Counted from the stretch's first letter, positions 34,105-43,506 are shown. The stretch: DNA of 64,000 bases from Stenotrophomonas maltophilia (GCF_900186865.1 NZ_LT906480.1:310001-374000); one strand, 5' to 3'. The notes: generated from the sequence alone by a model not told the origin. Program-made: numbers and translations.

Positions 34105-36507
34105 TCAGCCCGGGCCACCGGGCAGCGGTGCCAGCACCGTATCCGGTGGCTGCTGGCCGGCCAGGTGGCGCACGAAGTAGTCCCACATGCGGTGCGTGTA
34201 GGTAGCGTCGTTGCGGAACAGCTCGTGGTCCTGCCGGGCCAGGTACAGCAGGTCGTAGCTGCGCTGGGCCTTGTTCAGGGCGGCGGCCAGCTGCAGGGTC
34301 AGCGCCGGCGGTGCGTTTTCGTCCAGCTCGCCATAGACCAGCATCAGATGCCCGCGCAGGTTGCCGGCCAGCGCTGCGTTGTCGAGCCCGGCAAAGGGCG
34401 CCGGCACGCCATCGGTCATGGCCGTGGCTGGCAGCACGCCACCGAACAGCCGGTCCATGCCGTGCAGGGCGCCGCCGTACATGCCCTGGAAATTGTGACT
34501 GCCGGCCGAGGCCACGCCTACCTTGTAGAACGCCGGGTAGCGCAGCAATGCCCGCGCCGCGCTGTAACCGCCGAACGAATGCCCGTAGATGCCGACCCGC
34601 TGCAGGTCGATGCCCGGGTAGCGTTCGCCCAGCTGGCGCAGCGCGGCCACATGGTCATCCAGCTGCACATCGGCGCCGTGCAGGAAGCTGCTGTCATGGA
34701 AGGCCTTGTCGCGGCCGCCGGTGCCGCGCGCATCGATGCTGACCACCACGAAGCCAAGCTCGGCCAGGCTGGCCCGTGACACCGGATTCAGCGCGGACAC
34801 TGCCTCGGCGTAGGTCACCGGGGCATTGCTGATGAAGGCGCCGCCGTACATCGCATCGATCACCGGGAAGCTGCCGTCATCGCGATAGTCGCGGGGCAGG
34901 TAGACGGTGGCGAAGATCGGCGTGCGCCCGTCGGCGGCCAGCAGACGTTCGCGCTGCGGTGGGCGCCACCCCGCAGCAAGCACTGCCCGGTTGTCCGCCG
35001 CTTCCAGCACCAGCAGCTCGCGACCGTCATCGCTGGCCCGCAGCACGGTGCGTGGTGGCTGGTCGAGACGGGAAACGGTATCCACCAGATAGCCACCATT
35101 GGGCGACAGCGCCTGGGGTGCGCGCCCGCCGAACAGCGCGCCGGTACCGGCATCGGCCATGTGGTCGTAGCCATCGGCGGCCAGGCGCTGGACCGGCCCT
35201 CCCTGCAGCGATACCCGGTACAGGCCGCGCACGTAAGGATCGCCCGCGTCGAAGCCACCGGCGCTGAAGTACGCCCAGCCACCGACAGCGTCCACACCCA
35301 GCAGGTCGCGCACCGCCCAGTGGCCGCGGGTGAGCTGGCGCAGCACTTTGCCGTCGGACAGGCGCACCCGGTACAGGTGACCCCAGCCATCGCGCTGCGA
35401 GAACCACACGGCGGTGTCCTGCCCGGGCAGGATGGCCACCGCTGGCCGGTTGTAGGAATACACGTTGAGCTGCAGGCGAGTGTCGCTGGCTTCTTCCAGA
35501 ACCGCGCGCAATGCACCGCTGCTGGCATCGATCTCCACCAGGCGCAGCCTGCGCGGTGTGCCGAAGTGCGCGATCACGGCATACAACCGATCGCCGTCCC
35601 AACCCAGGATGCCGGCCTCACTGAGCGTGTTCCAGCCCTCGGGCAGCGCGATGTCATGCTGCCTGCCGCTGCGGGTATCCACCACAAACAGGGTGTCGCG
35701 CACCTGCTGTGCATCGCCCAGCACCCCCAGCTTCACGGTGTGCACGCGCGGCCGCGCGCTGTGGGTCGGGCTGCTTTCCAGATAGGGGTAGTCCTGCAGC
35801 GCGCGTTCGTCGTAGCGGATGCCGGCCACGTAGCGCCCGTCCGCAGACCAGCCAACCGCGAACGGCCGCACCGCCATCCGGCCCTGACGGCGTGGAATAC
35901 CGCGCAGGGCGAAGTCCGGCAGCACGCCATAGCCATTACCGGCTTCTCCGCCGTGGGTCAGTGCCCGTGGCGCCGTGCCAGGCGACTGCAGCCACAGGTT
36001 GTTGTCGCGCACCTGCAGCCACGCATCGCCTACGGGCGAAGGCAGTGCATCGGCCGGCGGCCGCGCATCCGGCGAAGGTGCGCATTGCCAGCGCGGCCAT
36101 TGGCAATCGACGGGCACTTCTCCGCTGAACCGCAGGCGCAGGCCATCGTCCGCCTGCTGCACGCTGGCCAGGCGCAGGCGTGGCCCGCTGGCACCGAGCG
36201 GTGCAACCGCAGCGTCCAGCGCAGTGGGTTCGAACAGGGTCTGGCGTGTCGCCTGGACCGGATCGACCAGTACCGCCTGGCGCCGGCCCTGAGTGTCTTC
36301 GCGCTCATACCAGAATCGTCCATCGGCCAGCCAGTGGGGCAGGACCGAAGCATTGCGCAGCGCACCGCGCAGATGACTGTCATGCACGCGTTCGGCGCGC
36401 TGGTAGTCGGTCGCCTGCAGCGCACGTGCAGTGTGTGGCGACAAGAGGGCAATGCAAGCAAAGACAGCGGCGCGGACACACGTCCGCAGCGGATCGGAAA
36501 CGAGCAA
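34105..36507 (-). CDS. Secreted S9-family peptidase (dipeptidyl-peptidase-IV-like)
   Basis: An 800-aa enzyme. There is a signal peptide (MLVSDPLRTC to HTARA), a beta-propeller domain up to about residue 540, and a C-terminal alpha/beta-hydrolase domain with the nucleophile in GIYGHSFGGYS, the acid in LVYGELDENAPP and the His in RQDHELFRND. Start: TTG at 36507, five bases after a perfect AGGAGG (36513-36518). This beats the upstream TTG, which lacks such a signal and would put the ribosome binding site inside the coding region. It probably cleaves peptides in the periplasm; exact specificity cannot be told. Confidence 0.88.
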   Translation of the reverse strand: MLVSDPLRTCVRAAVFACIALLSPHTARALQATDYQRAERVHDSHLRGALRNASVLPHWLADGRFWYEREDTQGRRQAVLVDPVQATRQTLFEPTALDAAVAPLGASGPRLRLASVQQADDGLRLRFSGEVPVDCQWPRWQCAPSPDARPPADALPSPVGDAWLQVRDNNLWLQSPGTAPRALTHGGEAGNGYGVLPDFALRGIPRRQGRMAVRPFAVGWSADGRYVAGIRYDERALQDYPYLESSPTHSARPRVHTVKLGVLGDAQQVRDTLFVVDTRSGRQHDIALPEGWNTLSEAGILGWDGDRLYAVIAHFGTPRRLRLVEIDASSGALRAVLEEASDTRLQLNVYSYNRPAVAILPGQDTAVWFSQRDGWGHLYRVRLSDGKVLRQLTRGHWAVRDLLGVDAVGGWAYFSAGGFDAGDPYVRGLYRVSLQGGPVQRLAADGYDHMADAGTGALFGGRAPQALSPNGGYLVDTVSRLDQPPRTVLRASDDGRELLVLEAADNRAVLAAGWRPPQRERLLAADGRTPIFATVYLPRDYRDDGSFPVIDAMYGGAFISNAPVTYAEAVSALNPVSRASLAELGFVVVSIDARGTGGRDKAFHDSSFLHGADVQLDDHVAALRQLGERYPGIDLQRVGIYGHSFGGYSAARALLRYPAFYKVGVASAGSHNFQGMYGGALHGMDRLFGGVLPATAMTDGVPAPFAGLDNAALAGNLRGHLMLVYGELDENAPPALTLQLAAALNKAQRSYDLLYLARQDHELFRNDATYTHRMWDYFVRHLAGQQPPDTVLAPLPGGPG

Positions 36508-36717
36508 GGCAGCCTCCTGTTGCAATCGTCGAAGGATTACAGATGCACGCGCGCCGCGCGCGTATGCCAGACGGAGCCTGAATCAAGCCCAAAAATTCAG
36601 CAATGCGAAGACCACTGTTTTCAGGGAGCGTTGTGGCGAATAACGGAGAATTTACATTCCCGATGCGATGGCGCCCTGGCGCTGCTGCACACCATAAGAA
36701 AGTAAAGGTGTACCCCC

Positions 36718-37290
36718 ATGAAGAATTCGCTGATTGCTCTGGCCCTGGCCGCTGCCCTGCCGTTCACCGCTTCGGCTGCTGAGAACCTGTCGTACAACTA
36801 CGCTGAAGCCGACTACGCCAAGACCGACGTCGATGGCATCAAGGCTGACGGCTGGGGCGTCAAGGGTTCCTACGGCTTCCTGCCGAACTTCCACGCGTTC
36901 GGTGAATACAGCCGTCAGGAAGTCGACCACACCAACATCAAGGTTGACCAGTGGAAGGTCGGTGCCGGCTACAACGTCGAAATCGCTCCGTCGACCGACT
37001 TCGTTGCCCGCGTTGCCTACCAGAAGTTCGATCGCAAGCACGGCCTGGACTTCAACGGCTACAGCGCTGAAGCCGGTATCCGCACCGCCTTCGGTGCCCA
37101 CGCCGAGGTCTACGGCATGGTCGGCTACGAAGACTACGCCAAGAAGCACGGCGTCGATATCGACGGCCAGTGGTACGGTCGCCTGGGTGGTCAGGTCAAG
37201 CTGAACCAGAACTGGGGCCTGAACGGCGAGTTGAAGATGAACCGCCACGGCGACAAGGAATACACCGTCGGCCCGCGCTTCAGCTGGTAA
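36718..37290 (+). CDS. ax21: Ax21-family outer-membrane protein
   Basis: A 190-aa protein with signal peptide (MKNSLIALALAAALPFTASA). The rest is a beta-barrel-like chain with alternating hydrophobic strands (LSYNYAEADYAKTD, KGSYGFLPNFHAFGEYS) and a C-terminal Trp typical of outer-membrane proteins (PRFSW). It matches the Ax21 proteins of Xanthomonas and Stenotrophomonas. Ax21 was once proposed as a quorum/PAMP protein; that view was later withdrawn, and it is best regarded as a secreted/outer-membrane protein of unclear role. The strong, biased codon use suggests high expression. Promoter within 36526-36717. Confidence 0.9.
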   Translation: MKNSLIALALAAALPFTASAAENLSYNYAEADYAKTDVDGIKADGWGVKGSYGFLPNFHAFGEYSRQEVDHTNIKVDQWKVGAGYNVEIAPSTDFVARVAYQKFDRKHGLDFNGYSAEAGIRTAFGAHAEVYGMVGYEDYAKKHGVDIDGQWYGRLGGQVKLNQNWGLNGELKMNRHGDKEYTVGPRFSW

Positions 37291-37328
37291 TTGCTTCCTC
37301 GGCGCGCCTGCGCGCTGAAGATGCCTCG

Positions 37329-37363
37329 ACAGGCCCGGCCCATGCCGGGCCTGTTGCGTTTCC
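37329..37363 (+). terminator. Terminator after ax21
   Basis: A perfect 11-bp stem ACAGGCCCGGC / GCCGGGCCTGT with a four-base loop, followed by TGCGTTT, 38 bases after the stop codon. Confidence 0.7.
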
Positions 37364-37480
37364 GGCTGGGCAAACGCTACCTGACCGTGTTGAGGTGGAC
37401 GGGCGGCATTGCAACGAATTGGATTCCGCAGGCGTCGGCTGCGCCCTAGGGTGAGTGGCCTGTCCTGCAGGAATGCAACG

Positions 37481-38152
37481 ATGCCCCCGTTTCCCTCGCC
37501 CCGCGATTCTCCCTGCCGCTTGTTGCTGCTGGATCCGCATCCACTGTTGCGGCATGGCGTGCAGGAACTGCTGGCCCGGCAGGCGGGCCTGCAGGTCGAT
37601 GGAAGCTATGGCCGCAGCGGTGATCTGCTGCAGCGCCTGCAGCAGCAGGCAGCTGCGATCGATCTGCTGCTGGTTGACGCCTTGCCGATCGGTGACAGCG
37701 GGGAAGGCCTGGAACTGCTGCGGCACGTGTCACGACATTGGCCGGCAGTGCCGATCCTGGTGCTGTCCGCACACTGCAACGCGGGTGTCGTGTCCTTGGC
37801 CCTGCAGGCCGGTGCGCGCGGATTCCTGTCCAAGGCCTGCGCGCCGCAGATGCTGCTGCGCGCAGTGAGCGTGGTCGCCCGCGGCGGGCGCTTCGTGCCG
37901 CCGGAGCTGCGTGCACAGTTGAACCAGTCCCGCCGGCAGCGCCAGCAGTCCATGCGTTCACCACGGTTGAGTACGCGCGAGCGCGCTGTCCTGCAGTGGG
38001 TGCTGCGTGGCTGCAGCACCGGCGAGATGGCACGCCGCAGCGGGCGTGCGGCCAGCACCATCAGCACGCAGAAACGAGCGGCATACCGCAAGCTGGGCAT
38101 CCGCAACGATGGCGAGCTGTTCCGGTTCCGCCATCTGATCGACGCTGATTGA
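37481..38152 (+). CDS. LuxR-family response regulator
   Basis: A 223-aa regulator. The receiver domain has DPHP at its start and the probable phospho-acceptor in LLLVDALPIG, then LSAH and KACAPQM. The C-terminal HTH (LSTRERAVLQWVLRGCSTGEMARRSGRAAST region) is of the RcsB/FixJ type. The ATG at 37481 has AGGA eight bases upstream; the open frame continues to 37409. It has no adjacent kinase gene. The target genes are unknown. The next gene is convergent. Confidence 0.82.
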   Translation: MPPFPSPRDSPCRLLLLDPHPLLRHGVQELLARQAGLQVDGSYGRSGDLLQRLQQQAAAIDLLLVDALPIGDSGEGLELLRHVSRHWPAVPILVLSAHCNAGVVSLALQAGARGFLSKACAPQMLLRAVSVVARGGRFVPPELRAQLNQSRRQRQQSMRSPRLSTRERAVLQWVLRGCSTGEMARRSGRAASTISTQKRAAYRKLGIRNDGELFRFRHLIDAD

Positions 38153-38159
38153 GGCGGGG

Positions 38160-38549
38160 TTACTCGCCCTGGTACTGCTTTTCTTCGACCAGGGCCGAAC
38201 CGGCCACGCGGTTGATCTCGTTCTTCACCTGCACGCGCTCGCCATTGGTGCCATAGACACCGCGTGCCAGCTGGATGAAGGCATCGTCGAACACCTGGGC
38301 CGCTTCTTTGTCGCGCAGCTGGTCCTGGATGTCCCACATGCGCTCGTTGATCACCTTCAGCTGCTGCTTCAGCGCGGCCAGTGCCGGTTGTGCGTGCAGC
38401 AGCTGCTGCAGCAACGGCAGCAGGCCGTCCAGCTCGGTGCGGACGTTGGCCAGCTTGGCGGCATCGTCGATGCGCTCGGCCTTGATCTCGAGAATGGTGA
38501 TCTTGTCGATCAGCTCGCCGATCGATACCGGAGTCAGGATGGCGTCCAC
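38160..38549 (-). CDS. DUF6165-like small protein
   Basis: A 129-aa helical, soluble protein beginning with a GTG (38549; AGGA nine bases upstream) and the segment ILTPVSIGELIDKITILEIKAERI. The middle (about 30-85) is a Leu/Gln-rich helix pair, the end holds VKNEIN. It looks like the DUF6165 group, found next to glycan or polysaccharide genes in some bacteria; function not known. Convergent with the LuxR-type regulator gene seven bases away. Confidence 0.65.
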   Translation of the reverse strand: MDAILTPVSIGELIDKITILEIKAERIDDAAKLANVRTELDGLLPLLQQLLHAQPALAALKQQLKVINERMWDIQDQLRDKEAAQVFDDAFIQLARGVYGTNGERVQVKNEINRVAGSALVEEKQYQGE

Positions 38550-38726
38550 GCGGTTGGTTCCTGGAAACAGGGCGCCATGATACCGCGCTGCTGGCATTGG
38601 CCGCAGTCCACGGGATTTACGCCGAATTTGCGCCACGGGCCCGGCAGCACCCTCGATCCGTTACGGCCCTCGCCTCGACACTGCGTTCCCGGCGGCGTGA
38701 CCGCCTTCGACGAGGAACACAGTGCA

Positions 38727-39425
38727 GTGAACAGCAAGGGGATGATGGCGGCGCTGGTGGCCGCCCTGGCAGGGCTGCTCGGGATCGGCAGCGCGCAGGC
38801 ACAGGTGCAGGTCAGTGGCAGTGCGGAGTTGACCAGTGACTACGTATGGCGCGGCAGCTCGCAGAGCGACGGCGACCCGGCGGTGCAGGCCGGCGCGAAG
38901 GTCTCGATCCCAGCGGGCTGGTACGCCAGCGTGTGGGGGTCCAACGTTTCGTTCAAGCCGGACAATGGCGCGCGCAGCGAGTTCGACCTGGTGGCGGGCT
39001 GGTCCGGCGCACTGGCACCGGACTGGAGCCTGGATGCCAACCTGACCCGTTACGTGTACCCGGGCACCGGCCGCGCGCTGGACTGGACCGAGCTCAACAC
39101 CACGGTGACCTGGAAGCAGCGCGCCTGGCTGCAGGTCGCCCATTCCAACGATGCGTTGGCCGGTGGCCATCGCGGTACCTATGCCCAGCTGGGTGTGCGT
39201 GTGCCGTTGCACGAACGCCTCCGCCTGGAAGCGGCGGTGGGCCAGTACTGGCTGGCCACCGCGCAGGGTCCGGATTACCTGCATGGCCAGCTCAGTGCCA
39301 TCGCCTCGCTGGCCACGGCATGGGAACTGCGCGCCACCGTGCATGACACCGACAGTGCGGCCAAGCGCCTGTTCCCCGGCAACGCCGGTGGGCGATGGGA
39401 GCTGGCGCTGCAGGGCAGCTTCTAG
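38727..39425 (+). CDS. TorF-family putative porin
   Basis: A 232-aa protein with signal peptide (cleavage after AQA, about residue 26) followed by an outer-membrane beta-barrel chain: VSGSAELTSDYVWRGSSQSDGDPAVQAG is the family-specific start, and the C-terminus ends LALQGSF with terminal Phe. The start is GTG at 38727, with GAGGA ten bases upstream. Its TAG stop and the stop of the convergent MFS gene share the CTAG at 39422-39425. Confidence 0.85.
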   Translation: MNSKGMMAALVAALAGLLGIGSAQAQVQVSGSAELTSDYVWRGSSQSDGDPAVQAGAKVSIPAGWYASVWGSNVSFKPDNGARSEFDLVAGWSGALAPDWSLDANLTRYVYPGTGRALDWTELNTTVTWKQRAWLQVAHSNDALAGGHRGTYAQLGVRVPLHERLRLEAAVGQYWLATAQGPDYLHGQLSAIASLATAWELRATVHDTDSAAKRLFPGNAGGRWELALQGSF

Positions 39426-40663
39426 TCGGCCAGCGACGCCTGGCGCGCGCGCAGCGCGCCGGGCAGCCACAGCAACAGGGCCAGCGCAGCCACGGCAGCG
39501 CCGGCCACGCAGACGCCGGTCCAGCCGAAGCGCTGGTAGACCTGCGCAGACAGCAGCGAACCCAGCGAACCGCCGATGAAATAGCCGGTCATGTAGCCGG
39601 CATTGAGGCGGTTGCGTGCCGCCGGTTGCAGCGCGTAGATCAGGTTCTGGTTGCTGACGTGCAACAGCTGTGCGGCCAGGTCCAGCACCACCACGCCCAC
39701 CAGCAGCGCCAGCAGCGAGTGTGCCGACAGCCCCAATGGCAGCCACGACAGCAGCAACAGCAGCAGTGCAATGGCGGTGGCGCGCCCGGTCTGGCCACGG
39801 TCGGACATGCGGCCAGCCAGGCCGGCCGCCAGCGTGCCGGCCGCGCCGACCAGCCCGAACAGCCCGATGGTGGCGTCGCTGTAGGCATACGGCGGCTGTG
39901 CCAGCAGGAACGCGAGCGGGGTCCAGAAGATCGCGAACATGGCGAAGCTGCAGGCGCCCAGCAGCGTACGCTGGCGCAGCACCGGTTCCTGCACGAACAG
40001 CACGCCGATCGAGCGCAGCAATGCGAAATAGCCCAAGCCGGCGCTGTGGTGGAATCGCGGCAGACCGCGCTGCAATGCCAGTGCGGTCAGCACCAGGGTG
40101 GCAGCGGCGATCGCATACACCAGGCGCCAGTCGCCCAGGCTGGAAAGCAGGCCGACCACGGTGCGCGCCAGCAGGATGCCCAGCAGCAGGCCACTCATCA
40201 GCGTGCCGACCACGCGACCGCGATGTTCCGGCGCGGCCAGCGTAGCGGCGAACGGCACCAGCACCTGTGCCACCACCGAGAACAGGCCGGTGATCGCGGT
40301 GCCGACCAGCAACCAGGTCAGCGACGGTGCACAGGCGCTGATCACCAGCCCGCCGGCCGACAGCAGGCTCATCACCACGATCAGGCGGCGGCGTTCGAAC
40401 AGGTCTCCCAGCGGCACCAGCAGGATCAAGCCGGCGGCATAGCTCAGCTGCGCGGCGGTAACGACCATGCCGACCTGGCCGAACGGCACACCGAAGGCGT
40501 CGGCGATGGTGTGCAGCAGTGGCTGCGCATAGTAGTTGCTGGCCACGGCCACGCCGGTAGCCACGGACATCAGCAGCACCTGCCAGCGGTGCAGGGGGGG
40601 GAGGGACGGGCTCACGCGGTGTTCCAGGAAGCGGGGGGCACAGTGTCCACCTGCTGCGGACAT
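39422..40663 (-). CDS. MFS transporter
   Basis: A 413-aa, 12-helix carrier with the MFS motif GDLFERRRLI between helices 2 and 3 and PEHRGRVVG between helices 4 and 5; second-half motif GRMSDRGQTG. It belongs to the sugar-efflux/YdhP-like drug-efflux group; the substrate is unknown. The ATG at 40663 has no ribosome binding site; a GTG at 40615 (VSPSLPPL) is an alternative. It diverges from a LysR-type regulator gene with a 50-base gap (40664-40713), which must hold both promoters and is the likely operator. Confidence 0.85.
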   Translation of the reverse strand: MSAAGGHCAPRFLEHRVSPSLPPLHRWQVLLMSVATGVAVASNYYAQPLLHTIADAFGVPFGQVGMVVTAAQLSYAAGLILLVPLGDLFERRRLIVVMSLLSAGGLVISACAPSLTWLLVGTAITGLFSVVAQVLVPFAATLAAPEHRGRVVGTLMSGLLLGILLARTVVGLLSSLGDWRLVYAIAAATLVLTALALQRGLPRFHHSAGLGYFALLRSIGVLFVQEPVLRQRTLLGACSFAMFAIFWTPLAFLLAQPPYAYSDATIGLFGLVGAAGTLAAGLAGRMSDRGQTGRATAIALLLLLLSWLPLGLSAHSLLALLVGVVVLDLAAQLLHVSNQNLIYALQPAARNRLNAGYMTGYFIGGSLGSLLSAQVYQRFGWTGVCVAGAAVAALALLLWLPGALRARQASLAD

Positions 40664-40713
40664 GATGGAAATGAATCATCATCATCCATGCCATCTGGAA
40701 ACGAGATAATTGG

Positions 40714-41601
40714 ATGAATCTCAAACAGCTCGAGTTTGCCGTTGCCTTGGCCGAGGAGGGCAATTTCACCCGTGCCGCCGAACGCTGCCATGTGGTGCAG
40801 TCCGCGTTGAGCCACCAGATTGCCTACCTGGAGCAGGAACTGGGCACGCCGCTGTTCGAGCGCCTGCCGCGGCAGGTGCGGGCGACGGCAGCGGGTGAGG
40901 CGCTGCTGGTGCACGCACGCCAGGTGCTGGTCAGCCTGCGCCACCTGCGCGCCGATGTGGCTGCGGTGAGTGGCGAGGTGCGCGGGCTGCTGGCGATCGG
41001 GCAGATCTCCTCGCTGACCGATATCGATGTGGTGGCGATGCTGGCCGCGTTCCAGCAGGCGCACCCGCAGGTGGAATTCCAGTTGCGGGTGGACAAGAGC
41101 GAGGACCTGATCGCGCAGGTGCAGTCGCGTGACCTGGATGTTGCACTGGTGGGGTTGGCGCCCTCGGCCGGCCTGGACGGGGTCTGCCACCAGATGCTGC
41201 AGGAAGAAGACCTGGTGGCGGTGCTGGCCCCCTCGCATCGGCTGGCTAGGCGCAAGCGGCTGCCATTGACCGAATTGCAGGACGAGGCGCTGGTCGACTT
41301 CCCGCGCGGCACCGGTGCGCGGCGGCAGACCGACGATGCTTTCGTCGCCGCTGGCCTGCCGCACACGGTGCGTTTCGAGGTCAACCTGATGGAACTGGTG
41401 GAGCGCTTCGTCCGCCATGGTCTGGCGGTTGGCATCGTGCCGGCGCTGATCGCCGAAGGCTTCAAGGGCGTAGTGCGGATTCCGCTGCAGCCGACCCCGA
41501 CCCGCCGCGTGCACCTGGTCTGGCAGCGGCTGCCGACACCGGCGGCGCGGGCGTTCGTCGAGGCCGTGCTCAGCCGCGCAGGCGCAGGCTCAGGCCCTTG
41601 A
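40714..41601 (+). CDS. LysR-family transcriptional regulator
   Basis: A 295-aa regulator with a winged helix N-terminus (FTRAAERCHVVQSALSHQI), a linker helix and a substrate-binding domain with two alpha/beta lobes. No conserved Cys pair of OxyR is visible. Placed divergently from the MFS gene, so it probably controls it through the 50-base gap between them. The 3' end overlaps the convergent DUF1456 gene by 32 bases. Confidence 0.9.
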   Translation: MNLKQLEFAVALAEEGNFTRAAERCHVVQSALSHQIAYLEQELGTPLFERLPRQVRATAAGEALLVHARQVLVSLRHLRADVAAVSGEVRGLLAIGQISSLTDIDVVAMLAAFQQAHPQVEFQLRVDKSEDLIAQVQSRDLDVALVGLAPSAGLDGVCHQMLQEEDLVAVLAPSHRLARRKRLPLTELQDEALVDFPRGTGARRQTDDAFVAAGLPHTVRFEVNLMELVERFVRHGLAVGIVPALIAEGFKGVVRIPLQPTPTRRVHLVWQRLPTPAARAFVEAVLSRAGAGSGP

Positions 41602-42037
41602 GGAAGTTGCGCAGCATCTGGTCCAGGCAACGCCGGTAATTGGTGTGCCCGGGCTGGCGGAACAGCGCGCCGACTTCCGACTTGGAGACGTTGAAACCGG
41701 CGCTGGCGAAGATCTCCATCAGATCGACGTCGCGCAGCTGGAACGCCACGCGCAGCTTCTTCAGCACCAGGTTGTTGTCGATGCGGGTTTCCACCGCGCG
41801 CTGCGGCTGGCTCTCGTCGCGACCGCGCAGGTGCACGATCAGGCCATCGAGGAAGTGCGCCAGCGCGCTGTCGCTCATCGCTTCGAAGCCGACTTCGTCC
41901 TCGCGGCGGAGCCAGGCCTTCACCTGTTCGGGATCCACGGCGAAGGCCGGGTCGGCCATCTGGCACAGGGTCACCACGTGGTGGTCGCCCAGGTCCAGGG
42001 AATAGCGCACGCTGCGCAGGACATCGTTGTTGATCAT
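41570..42037 (-). CDS. yehS: DUF1456-family protein (YehS-like)
   Basis: A 155-aa protein with two repeats of the DUF1456 unit, each starting NDVLRSVRY or NNLVLKKLRVAF and containing Asp-Leu-Met-Glu-Ile-Phe type motifs (VDLMEIFASAGF). The first lies at about residues 3-75 and the second at about 88-150. Function not established. The last codons overlap the 3' end of the LysR gene on the other strand. Starts with ATG at 42037. Confidence 0.88.
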   Translation of the reverse strand: MINNDVLRSVRYSLDLGDHHVVTLCQMADPAFAVDPEQVKAWLRREDEVGFEAMSDSALAHFLDGLIVHLRGRDESQPQRAVETRIDNNLVLKKLRVAFQLRDVDLMEIFASAGFNVSKSEVGALFRQPGHTNYRRCLDQMLRNFLKGLSLRLRG

Positions 42038-42121
42038 GGTCCAATTGTAGCGGCCCCTGGCGTGTCACCGGAGTGTCATCGAACTGCAGCATCGTGGGCA
42101 CTCGTTCGCTGAGACCCTTGC

Positions 42122-42610
42122 ATGCGCCGGTATCTGTTTTCCGCACTGCTGCTCGCCAGCAGCTTCGCTGCCTTCGCCCAGGACCGCTTCGTACCCGTCG
42201 AGCGCCGCCTGAGTGCATCCCAACTGGCCGAGGTCGGGCTCAGTCAAGCGCAGTTGCAGGCGCTGAACCGGGTACTGCGCGAGGCAGAGCGCGCGGCCAC
42301 CGGGCCGACGGCAGCGGTGGCCCCCGCCGCTGCGCCGCTGCCTGCCAATGTGCCGGCACCGGCAGCAATGCATCTGGGCCTGGAAGAAGGACCGGTCAAT
42401 GCACGCGTGGTCGGAGAGGTCGCAGGCTGGCAGCCCGGCACGCTGTTCACCCTTGATAACGGCCAGCAATGGCAGGTGATGAAGGGGCAGATGAAGCTGC
42501 GCAAGGTGCTGCAGTCGCCGCAGATCGCCGTTGTTCCAGGAATTGCCGGGCGCTGGTTCCTGCAGGTCGACGAAGACCTGCCCAAGGCCAGGGTGTTTCG
42601 CGTGCGTTGA
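42122..42610 (+). CDS. Hypothetical secreted protein
   Basis: A 162-aa protein with signal peptide MRRYLFSALLLASSFAAFAQ, a helical part (SASQLAEVGLSQAQLQALN), an Ala/Pro-rich linker (about 62-82) and a compact beta domain (VVGEVAGWQPGTLFTLDNGQQW). The family is unrecognised; the last domain is reminiscent of small OB- or SH3-like folds. The operon context is unclear. Confidence 0.7.
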   Translation: MRRYLFSALLLASSFAAFAQDRFVPVERRLSASQLAEVGLSQAQLQALNRVLREAERAATGPTAAVAPAAAPLPANVPAPAAMHLGLEEGPVNARVVGEVAGWQPGTLFTLDNGQQWQVMKGQMKLRKVLQSPQIAVVPGIAGRWFLQVDEDLPKARVFRVR

Positions 42611-42709
42611 GCCGTGCACGCCTCGGGCGTGGTCAGGCGGCATCGACAACGCAAGGGCGGGCCGACGGTGCCAGAATGGGCGTCCGGTTTTTCCCCCTGG
42701 AGTTGCCTG

Positions 42710-43462
42710 ATGACCCGCACTGTCCTGATTACCGGCGCCACGTCCGGCTTCGGCGCCGCCGCCGTCCACCGCTTCGCCCAGGCCGGCTGGAAAGTGATCG
42801 CCACGGGCCGCCGCGGCGAACGCCTGCAGCCGCTGGTCGATCGCTACGGCAAGGACGTGGTGCATGCCGCCGCCTTCGACATCCGCGATCCGGTTGCGAT
42901 GGAAGCGGCGCTGCTGGCACTGCCGCCGGCCTTTGGCGAGATCGATCTGCTGGTCAACAACGCCGGCCTGGCGCAGGGCACCGCGCCGGCACAGAGCGCC
43001 AAGTTGTCGGACTGGACCACGATGATCGACACCAACATCACCGCGCTGGTGACCCTGACCCACCGCCTGCTGCCGCAGCTGGTGGAGCGCAAGGGCGCGA
43101 TCATCAATATTTCGTCGGTGGCCGGCGTCTACCCGTACCCGGGTGGCAACGCCTACGGTGGCACCAAGGCTTTCGTCAGCCAGTTCTCGCTGGGCCTGCG
43201 TTCGGACCTGCACGGTACCGGCGTGCGCGTGACCACGATCGAACCAGGCATGGCTGAAACCGAGTTCACCGTGGTGCGTACCCACGGCGACCAGGCGGCG
43301 TCGGACAAGCTCTACAACGGCGCCAACCCGATGACCGCCGAAGACATCGCCGAACAGATCTTCTGGGTGGCCAGCCTGCCGCCGCACCTGAACATCAATC
43401 GCCTGGAACTGATGCCGGTCAGCCAGTCCTTCGCCGGTTTCCAGGTCGCCCGCGAAGGCTGA
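42710..43462 (+). CDS. ydfG: SDR-family oxidoreductase (YdfG-like)
   Basis: A 250-aa short-chain dehydrogenase. NADP(H)-binding motif GATSGFG near the start, NNAG, Ser in ISSVAG and the catalytic YGGTK. The length and the C-terminal pattern (NRLELMPVSQSF) match YdfG, an NADP-dependent serine/3-hydroxy acid dehydrogenase. The ATG at 42710 has GGAG seven bases upstream. A short palindrome and a bidirectional terminator follow. Confidence 0.9.
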   Translation: MTRTVLITGATSGFGAAAVHRFAQAGWKVIATGRRGERLQPLVDRYGKDVVHAAAFDIRDPVAMEAALLALPPAFGEIDLLVNNAGLAQGTAPAQSAKLSDWTTMIDTNITALVTLTHRLLPQLVERKGAIINISSVAGVYPYPGGNAYGGTKAFVSQFSLGLRSDLHGTGVRVTTIEPGMAETEFTVVRTHGDQAASDKLYNGANPMTAEDIAEQIFWVASLPPHLNINRLELMPVSQSFAGFQVAREG

Positions 43463-43470
43463 CCGCCGAT

Positions 43471-43499
43471 TGCAGAGTCGAGCATGGCTCGACTCTGCA
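43471..43499. repeat. 29-base palindrome (SMAG remnant)
   Basis: TGCAGAGTCGAGC and its exact complement around ATG, without the GTAG head. It lies between the SDR gene and the terminator and resembles the GAGTCGA subtype at 2380-2466. Confidence 0.6.
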
Positions 43500-43506
43500 G
43501 AAACAA

